From positions 62,001 to 126,000 of the forward strand of contig NW_026291777.1 in assembly GCF_023091745.1 (NCBI RefSeq): a stretch of DNA of 64,000 bases. The letters are read 5' to 3'. Of this stretch, positions 1 through 11,484 are shown piece by piece (the stretch's first letter is position 1; each line of letters starts with the position of its first letter). The notes under the pieces were generated by a model. It was not told where the DNA came from. It saw nothing but the letters and a program-made list of their open reading frames with translations, and ran no database searches. A program made the translations under genes and the position numbers. Source of the DNA: Budorcas taxicolor (taxonomy: Eukaryota > Chordata > Mammalia > Artiodactyla > Bovidae).

Positions 1-178
1 GCTTTCCCACAGGGCTGTGCCACGTGCCACCTTGGTGTGAGTCGATCCTCGGCGTGAAAGACAAGCCGGTGAAGGGAAAAGAGGTTCCTCTGGAATGGAC
101 TGAGTCATCTGGGGGACTCTTGGAATGGTGGCACGACCCTGGAGTTCCTCTCGCCGTTCCTGTTGAGAGGGCCTCCTC
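1..178 (+). repeat. Partial satellite unit at the left edge
   Basis: This is the last 178 bp of a unit whose start lies outside the window. It follows the consensus closely. It carries ACAAGCC at about 61 where most units have ACGAGCC, a CpG-to-CpA change typical of decay of a methylated CpG. The array clearly continues to the left. Confidence 0.9.
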
Positions 179-1523
179 TTGAGATGCGACGGGAACGCCG
201 GGAACTCTTTCCCGACGAAGCAGGGAAAGGATCCCTCATCTCGAGCTACGAGGCGGAAACGGGGCTCCTCTGGATGTGGGCGGGACCCTCGTGATTCCTC
301 TCGAGTGGAGACGGTTAGGTCGGGGAACTTCTTGATTTGCACCAAGGGTGTGAAGGAGCCTTTCGAAGTTCCAGAGGTGAGGTGTGATCAGCCTCGAGAC
401 GCCTCAGCGGAAATGGGCGTCATCTCGCCTGGAGGGGAGAACCTCCTGGATTTTCTCGAGTTGCGGCAGGTCTTCTCGAGTTACGACGGGGACCTCAGGG
501 ACCCGCTCTGGTGGCCTCAGGAAAGGCCAGTCCCCATGCGAGTTGCTAGGGGACCTCTCGGGATTCCTCTCCCGTCCATGCCGGGGCCTCAGTCCTTGTG
601 TGGAGTCGGGGCCGGAACCTGAGGATTCCTCTCCAGTGTTGCCATGGATCTTGGGGTGCTTCTGAGTCTCCCCAGGGGAGTCAGGCCTCGTCTCGAGTGG
701 GGGCATGCACGTGCGCTTTCCTCCCGAGCTGCAGCAGTAGTGTCACGCTTCCTGTCACGTGGATCAAGGGATCTGTGGCTTTCCCTCGAGGCTGTCCCTC
801 GAGGCTTTCCCACGAGGCTTTCCCACAGGGCTGTGCCACGTGCCACCTTGGTGTGAGTCGATCCTCGGCGTGAAAGACGAGCCGGTGAAGGGAAAAGAGG
901 TTCCTCTGGAATGGACTGAGACATCTGGGGGACTCTTGGAATGGTGGCACGACCCTGGAGTTCCTCTCGCCGTTCCTGTTGAGAGGGCCTCCTCTTGAGA
1001 TGCGACGGGAACGCCGGGAACTCTTTCCCGACGAAGCAGGGAAAGGATCCCTCATCTCGAGCTACGAGGCGGAAACGGGGCTCCTCTGGATGTGGGCGGG
1101 ACCCTCGTGATTCCTCTCGAGTGGAGACGGCTAGGTCGGGGAACTTCTTGATTTGCACCAAGGGTGTGAAGGAGCCTTTCGAAGTGCCAGAGGTGAGGTG
1201 TGATCAGCCTCGAGACGCCTCAGCAGAAATGGGCCTCATCTCGCCTGGAGGGGAGAACCTCCTGGATTTTCTCGAGTTGCGGCAGGTCTTCTCGAGTTAC
1301 GACGGGGACCTCAGGGACCCGCTCTGGTGGCCTCAGGAAAGGCCAGTCCCCATGCGAGTTGCTAGGGGACCTCTCGGGATTCCTCTCCCGTCCATGCCGG
1401 GGCCTCAGTCCTTGTGTGGAGTCGGGGCCGGAACCTGAGGATTCCTCTCCAGTGTTGCCATGGATCTTGGGGTGCTTCTGAGTCTCCCCAGGGGAGTCAG
1501 GCCTCGTCTCGAGTGGGGGCATG

Positions 1524-1658
1524 CACGTGCGCTTTCCTCCCGAGCTGCAGCAGTAGTGTCACGCTTCCTGTCACGTGGATCAAGGGATCTGTGGCTTTCC
1601 CTCGAGGCTGTCCCTCGAGGCTTTCCCACGAGGCTTTCCCACAGGGCTGTGCCACGTG
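1524..1658. other. Three CACGTG palindromes per unit
   Basis: CACGTG occurs at 1524, 1572 and 1653 of the representative unit and is kept at the equivalent places in most other units. CACGTG is the canonical E-box hexamer bound by basic helix-loop-helix factors, but binding here is only a possibility. Three copies in 130 bp per unit would give more than 200 sites in the window. Some units lose one, for example at about 30887 and 31701 (CACGAG), and at 31830 (CACATG). Confidence 0.5.
1601..1652 (+). repeat. Four tandem 13-bp subrepeats inside the unit
   Basis: Four consecutive 13-mers are visible: CTCGAGGCTGTCC, CTCGAGGCTTTCC, CACGAGGCTTTCC and CACAGGGCTGTGC. A degenerate fifth may start at 1653. 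The block interrupts the 31-bp spacing and recurs at the same place in every unit, for example about 785-836, 2417-2468 and 63594-63645. It is a hotspot for lineage-specific changes: short units lose one base here, and the 52-61 kb lineage changes the second and third copies. Confidence 0.85.
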
Positions 1659-4600
1659 CCACCTTGGTGTGAATCGATCCTCGGCGTGAAAGACGAGCCG
1701 GTGAAGGGAAAAGAGGTTCCTCTGGAATGGACTGAGACATCTGGGGGACTCTTGGAATGGTGGCACGACCCTGGAGTTCCTCTCGCCGTTCCTGTTGAGA
1801 GGGCCTCCTCTTGAGATGCGACGGGAAGGCCGGGAACTCTTTCCCGACGAAGCAGGGAAAGGATCCCTCATCTCGAGCTACGAGGTGGAAACGGGGCTCC
1901 TCTGGATGTGGGCGGGACCCTCGTGATTCCTCTCGAGTGGAGACGGCTAGGTCGGGGAACTTCTTGATTTGCACCAAGGGTGTGAAGGAGCCTTTCGAAG
2001 TGCCAGAGGTGAGGTGTGATCAGCCTCGAGACGCCTCAGCGGAAATGGGCCTCATCTCGCCTGGAGGGGAGAACCTCCTGGATTTTCTCGAGTTGCGGCA
2101 GGTCTTCTCGAGTTACGACGGGGACCTCAGGGACCCGCTCTGGTGGCCTCAGGAAAGGCCAGTCCCCATGCGAGTTGCTAGGGGACCTCTCGGGATTCCT
2201 CTCCCGTCCATGCCGGGGCCTCAGTCCTTGTGTGGAGTCGGGGCCGGAACCTGAGGATTCCTCTCCAGTGTTGCCATGGATCTTGGGGTGCTTCTGAGTC
2301 TCCCCAGGGGAGTCAGGCCTCGTCTCGAGTGGGGGCATGCACGTGCGCTTTCCTCCCGAGCTGCAGCAGTAGTGTCACGCTTCCTGTCACGTGGATCAAG
2401 GGATCTGTGGCTTTCCCTCGAGGCTGTCCCTCGAGGCTTTCCCACGAGGCTTTCCCACAGGGCTGTGCCACGTGCCACCTTGGTGTGAGTCGATCCTCGG
2501 CGTGAAAGACGAGCCGGTGAAGGGAAAAGAGGTTCCTCTGGAATGGACTGAGTCATCTGGGGGACTCTTGGAATGGTGGCACGACCCTGGAGTTCCTCTC
2601 GCCGTTCCTGTTGAGAGGGCCTCCTCTTGAGATGCGACGGGAACGCCGGGAACTCTTTCCCGACGAAGCAGGGAAAGGATCCCTCATCTCGAGCTACGAG
2701 GCGGAAACGGGGCTCCTCTGGATGTGGGCGGGACCCTCGTGATTCCTCTCGAGTGGAGACGGCTAGGTCGGGGAACTTCTTGATTTGCACCAAGGGTGTG
2801 AAGGAGCCTTTCGAAGTTCCAGAGGTGAGGTGTGATCAGCCTCGAGACGCCTCAGCGGAAATGGGCGTCATCTCGCCTGGAGGGGAGAACCTCCTGGATT
2901 TTCTCGAGTTGCGGCAGGTCTTCTCGAGTTACGACGGGGACCTCAGGGACCCGCTCTGGTGGCCTCAGGAAAGGCCAGTCCCCATGCGAGTTGCTAGGGG
3001 ACCTCTCGGGATTCCTCTCCCGTCCATGCCGGGGCCTCAGTCCTTGTGTGGAGTCGGGGCCGGAACCTGAGGATTCCTCTCCAGTGTTGCCATGGATCTT
3101 GGGGTGCTTCTGAGTCTCCCCAGGGGAGTCAGGCCTCGTCTCGAGTGGGGGCATGCACGTGCGCTTTCCTCCCGAGCTGCAGCAGTAGTGTCACGCTTCC
3201 TGTCACGTGGATCAAGGGATCTGTGGCTTTCCCTCGAGGCTGTCCCTCGAGGCTTTCCCACGAGGCTTTCCCACAGGGCTGTGCCACGTGCCACCTTGGT
3301 GTGAGTCGATCCTCGGCGTGAAAGACGAGCCGGTGAAGGGAAAAGAGGTTCCTCTGGAATGGACTGAGACATCTGGGGGACTCTTGGAATGGTGGCACGA
3401 CCCTGGAGTTCCTCTCGCCGTTCCTGTTGAGAGGGCCTCCTCTTGAGATGCGACGGGAACGCCGGGAACTCTTTCCCGACGAAGCAGGGAAAGGATCCCT
3501 CATCTCGAGCTACGAGGCGGAAACGGGGCTCCTCTGGATGTGGGCGGGACCCTCGTGATTCCTCTCGAGTGGAGACAGCTAGGTCGGGGAACTTCTTGAT
3601 TTGCACCAAGGGTGTGAAGGAGCCTTTCGAAGTTCCAGAGGTGAGGTGTGATCAGCCTCGAGACGCCTCAGCGGAAATGGGCCTCATCTCGCCTGGAGGG
3701 GAGAACCTCCTGGATTTTCTCGAGTTGCGGCAGGTCTTCTCGAGTTACGACGGGGACCTCAGGGACCCGCTCTGGTGGCCTCAGGAAAGGCCGGTCCCCA
3801 TGCGAGTTGCTAGGGGACCTCTCTGGATTCCTCTCCCGTCCATGCCGGGGCCTCAGTCCTTGTGTGGAGTCGGGGCCGGAACCTCAGGATTCCTCTCCAG
3901 TGTTGCCATGGATCTTGGGGTGCTTCTGAGTCTCCCCAGGGGAGTCAGGCCTCGTCTCGAGTGGGGGCATGCACGTGCGCTTTCCTCCCGAGCTGCAGCA
4001 GTAGTGTCACGCTTCCTGTCACGTGGATCAAGGGATCTGTGGCTTTCCCTCGAGGCTGTCCCTCGAGGCTTTCCCACGAGGCTTTCCCACAGGGCTGTGA
4101 CACGTGCCACCTTGGTGTGAGTCGATCCTCGGCGTGAAAGACGAGCCGGTGAAGGGAAAAGAGGTTCCTCTGGAATGGACTGAGACATCTGGGGGACTCT
4201 TGGAATGGTGGCACGACCCTGGAGTTCCTCTTGCCGTTCCTGTTGAGAGGGCCTCCTCTTGAGATGCGACGGGAACGCCGGGAACTCTTTCCCGACGAAG
4301 CAGGGAAAGGATCCCTCATCTCGAGCTACGAGGCGGAAACGGGGCTCCTCTGGATGTGGGCGGGACCCTCGTGATTCCTCTCGAGTGGAGACCGCTAGGT
4401 CGGGGAACTTCTTGATTTGCACCAAGGGTGTGAAGGAGCCTTTCGAAGTTCCAGAGGTGAGGTGTGATCAGCCTCGAGACGCCTCAGCGGAAATGGGCGT
4501 CATCTCGCCTGGAGGGGAGAACCTCCTGGATTTTCTCGAGTTGCGGCAGGTCTTCTCGAGTTACGACGGGGACCTCAGGGACCCGCTCTGGTGGCCTCAG

Positions 4601-5865
4601 GAAAGGCCAGTCCCCATGCAAGTTGCTAGGGGACCTCTCGGGATTCCTCTCCCGTCCATGCCGGGGCCTCAGTCCTTGTGTGGAGTCGGGGCCGGAACCT
4701 GAGGATTCCTCTCCAGTGTTGCCATGGATCTTGGGGTGCTTCTGAGTCTCCCCAGGGGAGTCAGGCCTCGTCTCGAGTGGGGGCATGCACGTGCGCTTTC
4801 CTCCCGAGCTGCAGCAGTAGTGTCACGCTTCCTGTCACGTGGATCAAGGGATCTGTGGCTTTCCCTCGAGGCTGTCCCTCGAGGCTTTCCCACGAGGCTT
4901 TCCCACAGGGCTGTGCCACGTGCCACCTTGGTGTGAGTCGATCCTCGGCGTGAAAGACGAGCCGGTGAAGGGAAAAGAGGTTCCTCTGGAATGGACTGAG
5001 ACATCTGGGGGACTCTTGGAATGGTGGCACGACCCTGGAGTTCCTCTCGCCGTTCCTGTTGAGAGGGCCTCCTCTTGAGATGCGACGGGAACGCCGGGAA
5101 CTCTTTCCCGACGAAGCAGGGAAAGGATCCCTCATCTCGAGCTACGAGGCGGAAACGGGGCTCCTCTGGATGTGGGCGGGACCCTCGTGATTCCTCTCGA
5201 GTGGAGACGGCTAGGTCGGGGAACTTCTTGATTTGCACCAAGGGTGTGAAGGAGCCTTTCGAAGTTCCAGAGGTGAGGTGTGATCAGCCTCGAGACGCCT
5301 CAGCGGAAATGGGCCTCATCTCGCCTGGAGGGGAGAACCTCCTGGATTTTCTCGAGTTGCGGCAGGTCTTCTCGAGTTACGACGGGGACCTCAGGGACCC
5401 GCTCTTGTGGCCTCAGGAAAGGCTAGTCCCCATGCGATTTGCTAGGGGACCTCTCGGGATTCCTCTCCCGTCCATGCCGGGGCCTCAGTCCTTGTGTGGA
5501 GTCGGGGCCGGAACCTGAGGATTCCTCTCCAGTGTTGCCATGGATCTTGGGGTGCTTCTGAGTCTCCCCAGGGGAGTCAGGCCTCGTCTCGAGTGGGGGC
5601 ATGCACGTGCGCTTTCCTCCCGAGCTGCAGCAGTAGTGTCACGCTTCCTGTCACGTGGATCAAGGGATCTGTGGCTTTCCCTCGAGGCTGTCCCTCGAGG
5701 CTTTCCCACGAGGCTTTCCCACAGGGCTGTGCCACGTGCCACCTTGGTGTGAGTCGATCCTCGGCGTGAAAGACGAGCCGGTGAAGGGAAAAGAGGTTCC
5801 TCTGGAATGGACTGAGACATCTGGGGGACTCTTGGAATGGTGGCACGACCCTGGAGTTCCTCTCG

Positions 5866-5926
5866 ATGTTCCTGTAGACAGGGCCTCCACTTCAGCTGCG
5901 ACGGGAACGCCGGGAACTCTTTCCCC
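5866..5926 (+). repeat. Clustered-variant tract in one unit (copy 1)
   Basis: Eight substitutions against the consensus fall within about 60 bp: GATGTT for GCCGTT, GTAGACA for GTTGAGA, CCACTTCAGC for CCTCTTGAGA, and CCCCACG for CCCGACG. The same combination, less one change, recurs at 18917-18977, exactly 13051 bp (16 units) downstream. The clustering suggests a conversion tract from a diverged unit, not independent mutations. Confidence 0.75.
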
Positions 5927-8222
5927 ACGAAGCAGGGAAAGGATCCCTCATCTCGAGCTACGAGGCGGAAACGGGGCTCCTCTGGATGTGGGCGGGACCC
6001 TCGTGATTCCTCTCGAGTGGAGACGGGTATGTCGGGGAACTTCTTGATTTGCACCAAGGGTGTGAAGGACCCTTTCGAAGTTCCAGAGGTGAGGTGTGAT
6101 CAGCCTCGAGACGCCTCATCGGAAATGGGCCTTATCTCGCCTGGATGGGAGAACCTCCTGGATTTTCTCGAGCTGCAGCAGGTCTTCTCGAGTTACGACG
6201 GGGACCTCAGGGACCCGCTCTGGTGGCCTCAGGAAAGGCCAGTCCCCATGCGAGTTGCTAGGGGACCTCTCGGGATTCCTCTCCCGTCCATGCCGGGGCC
6301 TCAGTCCTTGTGTGGAGTCGGAGCCGGAACCTGAGGATTCCTCTCCAGTGTTGCCATGGATCTTGGGGTGCTTCTGAGTCTCCCCAGGGGAGTCAGGCCT
6401 CGTGTCGAGTGGGGGCATGCACGTGCGCTTTCCTCCCGAGCTGCAGCAGTAGTGTCACGCTTCCTGTCACGTGGATCAAGGGATCTGTGGCTTTCCCTCG
6501 AGGCTGTCCCTCGAGGCTTTCCCACGAGGCTTTCCCACAGGGCTGTGCCACGTGCCACCTTGGTGTGAGTCGATCCTCGGCGTGAAAGACGAGCCGGTGA
6601 AGGGAAAAGAGGTTCCTCTGGAATGGACTGAGACCTCTGGGGGACTCTTGGAATGGTGGCACGACCCTGGAGTTCCTCTCGCCGTTCCTGTTGAGAGGGC
6701 CTCCTCTTGAGATGCGACGGGAACGCCGGGAACTCTTTCCCGACGAAGCAGGGAAAGGATCCCTCATCTCGAGCTACGAGGCGGAAACGGGGCTCCTCTG
6801 GATGTGGGCGGGACCCTCGTGATTCCTCTCGAGCGGAGACGGCTAGGTCGGGGAACTTCTTGATTTGCACCAAGGGTGTGAAGGAGCCTTTCGAAGTTCC
6901 AGAGGTGAGGTGTGATCAGCCTCGAGACGCCTCAGCGGAAATGGGCCTCATCTCGCCTGGAGGGGAGAACCTCCTGGATTTTCTCGAGTTGCGGCAGGTC
7001 TTCTCGAGTTACGACGGGGACCTCAGGGACCCGCTCTGGTGGCCTCAGGAAAGGCCGGTCCCCATGCGAGTTGCTAGGGGACCTCTCGGGATTCCTCTCC
7101 CGTCCATGCCGGGGCCTCAGTCCTTGTGTGGAGTCGGGGCCGGAACCTGAGGATTCCTCTCCAGTGTTGCCATGGATCTTGGGGTGCTTCTGAGTCTCCC
7201 CAGGGGAGTCAGGCCTCGTCTCGAGTGGGGGCATGCACGTGCGCTTTCCTCCCGAGCTGCAGCAGTAGTGTCACGCTTCCTGTCACGTGGATCAAGGGAT
7301 CTGTGGCTTTCCCTCGAGGCTGTCCCTCGAGGCTTTCCCACGAGGCTTTCCCACAGGGCTGTGCCACGTGCCACCTTGGTGTGAGTCGATCCTCGGCGTG
7401 AAAGACGAGCCGGTGAAGGGAAAAGAGGTTCCTCTGGAATGGACTGAGACATCTGGGGGACTCTTGGAATGGTGGCACGACCCTGGAGTTCCTCTCGCCG
7501 TTCCTGTTGAGAGGGCCTCCTCTTGAGATGCGACGGGAACGCCGGGAACTCTTTCCCGACGAAGCAGGGAAAGGATCCCTCATCTCGAGCTACGAGGCGG
7601 AAACGGGGCTCCTCTGGATGTGGGCGGGACCCTCGTGATTCCTCTCGAGTGGAGACGGCTAGGTCGGGGAACTTCTTGATTTGCACCAAGGGTGTGAAGG
7701 AGCCTTTCGAAGTTCCAGAGGGGAGGTGTGATCAGCCTCGAGACGCCTCAGCGGAAATGGGCCTCATCTCGCCTGGAGGGGAGAACCTCCTGGATTTTCT
7801 CGAGTTGCGGCAGGTCTTCTCGAGTTACGACGGGGACCTCAGGGACCCGCTCTGGTGGCCTCAGGAAAGGCCAGTCCCCATGCGAGTTGCTAGGGGGCCT
7901 CTCGGGATTCCTCTCCCGTCCATGCCGGGGCCTCAGTCCTTGTGTGGAGTCGGGGCCGGAACCTGAGGATTCCTCTCCAGTGTTGCCATGGATCTTGGGG
8001 TGCTTCTGAGTCTCCCCAGGGGAGTCAGGCCTCGTGTCGAGTGGGGGCATGCACGTGCGCTTTCCTCCCGAGCTGCAGCAGTAGTGTCACGCTTCCTGTC
8101 ACGTGGATCAAGGGATCTGTGGCTTTCCCTCGAGGCTGTCCCTCGAGGCTTTCCCACGAGGCTTTCCCACAGGGCTGTGCCACGTGCCACCTTTTTGTGA
8201 GTCGATCCTCGGCGTGAAAGAC
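5927..8222 (+). repeat. Near-consensus satellite units following the variant tract
   Basis: These are just under three 816-bp periods. The first carries GAGCTGCAGC for GAGTTGCGGC (about 6170) and CGTGTCGAG for CGTCTCGAG (about 6403). The last carries CCTTTTTGTG for CCTTGGTGTG (8194-8195) and again CGTGTCGAG (about 8033). Both sets reappear together in the mosaic unit at 19.2-19.6 kb. Confidence 0.8.
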
Positions 8223-11200
8223 GAGCCGGTGAAGGGAAAAGAGGTTCCTCTGGAATGGACTGAGACATCTGGGGGACTCTTGGAATGGTGGCACGACCCT
8301 GGAGTTCCTCTCGCCGTTCCTGTTGAGAGGGCCTCCTCTTGAGATGCGACGGGAACGCCGGGAACTCTTTCCCGACGAAGCAGGGAAAGGATCCCTCATC
8401 TCGAGCTACGAGGCGGAAACAGGGCTCCTCTGGATGTGGGCGGGACCCTCGTGATTCCTCTCGAGTGGAGACGGCTAGGTCGGGGAACTTCTTGATTTGC
8501 ACCAAGGGTGTGAAGGAGCCTTTCGAAGTTCCAGAGGTGAGGTGTGATCAACCTCGAGACGCCTCAGCGGAAATGGGCGTCATCTCGCCTGGAGGGGAGA
8601 ACCTCCTGGATTTTCTCGAGTTGCGGCAGGTCTTCTCGAGTTACGACGGGGACCTCAGGGACCCGCTCTGGTGGCCTCAGGAAAGGCCAGTCCCCATGCG
8701 AGTTGCTAGGGGACCTCTCGGGATTCCTCTCCCGTCCATGCCGGGGCCTCAGTCCTTGTGTGGAGTCGGGGCCGGAACCTGAGGATTCCTCTCCAGTGTT
8801 GCCATGGATCTTGGGGTGCTTCTGAGTCTCCCCAGGGGAGTCAGGCCTCGTCTCGAGTGGGGGCATGCACGTGCGCTTTCCTCCCGAGCTGCAGCAGTAG
8901 TGTCACGCTTCCTGTCACGTGGATCAAGGGATCTGTGGCTTTCCCTCGAGGCTGTCCCTCGAGGCTTTCCCACGAGGCTTTCCCACAGGGCTGTGCCACG
9001 TGCCACCTTGGTGTGAGTCGATCCTCGGCGTGAAAGACGAGCCGGTGAAGGGAAAAGAGGTTCCTCTGGAATGGACTGAGACATCTGGGGGACTCTTGGA
9101 ATGGTGGCATGACCCTGGAGTTCCTCTCGCCGTTCCTGTTGAGAGGGCCTCCTGTTGAGATGCGACGGGAACGCCGGGAACTCTTTCCCGACGAAGCAGG
9201 GAAAGGATCCCTCATCTCGAGCTACGAGGCGGAAACGGGGCTCCTCTGGATGTGGGCGGGACCCTCGTGATTCCTCTCGAGCGGAGACGGCTAGGTCGGG
9301 GAACTTCTTGATTTGCACCAAGGGTGTGAAGGACCCTTTCGAAGTTCCAGAGGTGAGGTGTGATCAGCCTCGAGACGCCTCAGCGGAAATGGGCCTCATC
9401 TCGCCTGGAGGGGAGAACCTCCTGGATTTTCTCGAGTTGCGGCAGGTCTTCTCGAGTTACGACGGCGACCTCAGGGACCCGCTCTGGTGGCCACAGGAAA
9501 GGCCAGTCCCCATGCGAGTTGCTAGGGGACTTCTCGGGATTCCTCTCCCGTCCATGCCGGGGCCTCAGTCCTTGTGTGGAGTTGGGGCCAGAACCTGAGG
9601 ATTCCTCTCCAGTGTTGCCATGGATCTTGGGGTGCTTCTGAGTCTCCCCAGGGGAGTCAGGCCTCGTCACGAGTGGGGGCATGCACGTGCGCTTTCCTCC
9701 CGAGCTGCAGCAGTAGTGTCACGCTTCCTGTCACGTGGATCAAGGGATCTGTGGCTTTCCCTCGAGGCTGTCCCTCGAGGCTGTCCCACGAGGCTTTCCC
9801 ACAGGGCTGTGCCACGTGCCACCTTGGTGTGAGTCGATCCTCAGCGTGAAAGACGAGCCGGTGAAGGGAAAAGAGGTTCCTCTGGAATGGACTGAGACAT
9901 CTGGGGGACTCTTGGAATGGTGGCACGACCCTGGAGTTCCTCTCGCCGTTCCTGTTGAGAGGGCCTCCTCTTGAGATGCGACGGGAACGCCGGGAACTCT
10001 TTCCCGACGAAGCAGGGAAAGGATCCCTCATCTCGAGCTACGAGGCGGAAACGGGGCTCCTCTAGATGTGGGCGGGACCCACGTGATTCCTCTCGAGTGG
10101 AGACGGCTAGGTCGGTGAACTTTTGATTTGCACCAAGGGTGTGAAGGACCCTTTCGAAGTTCCAGAGGTGAGGTGTGATCAGCCTCGAGACGCCTCAGCG
10201 GAAATGGGCCTCATCTCGCCTGGAGGGGAGAACCTCCTGGATTTTCTCGAGTTGCGGCAGGTCTTCTCGAGTTACGACGGGGATCACAGGGACCCGCTCT
10301 GGTGGCCTCAGGAAAGGCCAGTCCCCATGCGAGTTGCTAGGGGACCACTCGGGATTCCTCTCCCGTCCATGCCGGGGCCTCAGTCCTTGTGTGGAGTCGG
10401 GGCCGGAACCTGAGGATTCCTCTCCAGTGTTGCCATGGATCTTGGGGTGCTTCTGAGTCTCCCCAGGGGAGTCAGGCCTCGTCTCGAGTGGGGGCATGCA
10501 CGTGCGCTTTCCTCCCGAGCTGCAGCAGTAGTGTCACGCTTCCTGTCACGTGGATCAAGGGATCTGTGGCTTACCCTCGTGGCTGTCCCTCGAGGCTTTC
10601 CCACGAGGCTTTCCCACAGGGCTGTGCCACGTGCCACCTTGGTGTGAGTCGATCCTCGGCGTGAAGACGAGCCGGTGAAGGGAAAAGAGGTTCCTCTGGA
10701 ATGGACTGAGACATCTGGGGGACTCTTGGAATGGTGGCACGACCCTGGAGTTCCTCTCGCCGTTCCTGTTGAGAGGGCCTCCTCTTGAGATGCGACGGGA
10801 AGGCCGGGAACTCTTTCCCGACGAAGCAGGGAAAGGATCCCTCATCTCGAGCTACGAGGCGGAAACGGGGCTCCTCTGGATGTGGGCGGGACCCTCGTGA
10901 TTCCTCTCGAGTGGAGACGGCTAGGTCGGGGAACTTCTTGATTTGCACCAAGGGTGTGAAGGACCCTTTCGAAGTTCCAGAGGTGAGGTGTGATCAGCCT
11001 CGAGACGCCTCAGCGGAAATGGGCCTCATCTCGCCTGGAGGGGAGAACCTCCTGGATTTTCTCGAGTTGCGGCAGGTCTTCTCGAGTTACGACGGGGACC
11101 TCAGGGACCCGCTCTGGTGGCCTCAGGAAAGGCCAGTCCCCATGCGAGTTGCTAGGGGACTTCTCGGGATTCCTCTCCCGTCCATGCCGGGGCCTCAGTC

Positions 11201-11484
11201 CTTGTGTGGAGTCGGGGCCGGAACCTGAGGATTCCTCTCCAGTGTTGCCATGGATCTTGGGGTGCTTCTGAGTCTCCCCAGGGGAGTCAGGCCTCGTCTC
11301 GAGTGGGGGCATGCACGTGCGCTTTCCTCCCGAGCTGCAGCAGTAGTGTCACGCTTCCTGTCACGTGGATCAAGGGATCTGTGGCTTTCCCTCGAGGCTG
11401 TCCCTCGAGGCTTTCCCACGAGGCTTTCCCACAGGGCTGTGCCACGTGCCACCTTGGTGTGAGTCGATCCTCGGCGTGAAAGAT
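8223..11484 (+). repeat. Four-unit duplication, copy 1 (3262 bp)
   Basis: Every frame translation and the lines compared directly show no difference from 11485-14745. Diagnostic changes include ACAGGGCTCC (about 8418), TGATCAACC (about 8548), GGCATGACC (about 9108), CGGCGACC (about 9475), TCGTCACGAG (about 9665), TCTAGATG (about 10062), a 1-bp deletion in GAACTTTTG (about 10120) and another in GTGAAGACG (about 10664). The last two make this four-unit period 3262 bp. The block ends at 11484, where T replaces the usual C. Confidence 0.9.

Larger units (their letters stand above)
995..1810 (+). repeat. Representative 816-bp unit built from ~31-bp subrepeats
   Basis: A degenerate core resembling TCCTCTCGA recurs inside the unit at 1052, 1082, 1112, 1143, 1174, 1205, 1236, 1267, 1349, 1369, 1400, 1443, 1473, 1504, 1535, 1566, 1597, 1718, 1748, 1778 and 1806. 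Successive spacings are mostly 30 or 31 bp, with 62 bp (two steps) across 1806 into the next unit, and some 12-, 13- or 20-bp steps that suggest internal deletions or half-repeats. Eight CTCGAG hexamers (1056, 1116, 1209, 1271, 1291, 1508, 1601, 1614) fall mostly on this core. Single GGATCC, CTGCAG, CCATGG, GCATGC, AGGCCT and TGATCA sites occur in this unit. A 31-bp ancestral subrepeat is the known hallmark of ruminant satellite I. Confidence 0.85.
179..5865 (+). repeat. Near-consensus block of satellite units
   Basis: Seven consecutive 816-bp periods show no indel. They differ from each other by only a few substitutions, such as GGGCGTCATC against GGGCCTCATC (the former in the units starting at 179, 2627 and 4259). 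At about 3893 a TGA becomes TCA, which removes a stop and makes the longest open frame in the array (3443-4120); this is a chance effect, not a gene. Low divergence and constant length suggest recent homogenisation. Confidence 0.85.

Noticed and set aside
589..1161. A minus-strand 190-residue open frame recurring in most units, as a conserved arginine/serine-rich protein family
   Set aside because: The period of 816 bp is divisible by three, so any frame that is open once stays open in each unit. Several other overlapping frames are equally conserved, and indels break them freely (for example 9971, 24650, 29544), so there is no sign of selection on protein.
1601..1652. The 13-bp repeats as an origin iteron set or a hairpin element
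   Set aside because: They are GC-rich degenerate direct repeats within the satellite subrepeat structure, with no adjacent AT-rich region or replication gene.
3443..4120. A 225-residue open frame, the longest in the window, as a possible gene
   Set aside because: It is the usual 147- and 70-residue satellite frames joined by a TGA-to-TCA change at about 3893 in one unit. No other unit has it, no known domain is visible, and it opens with TTG.
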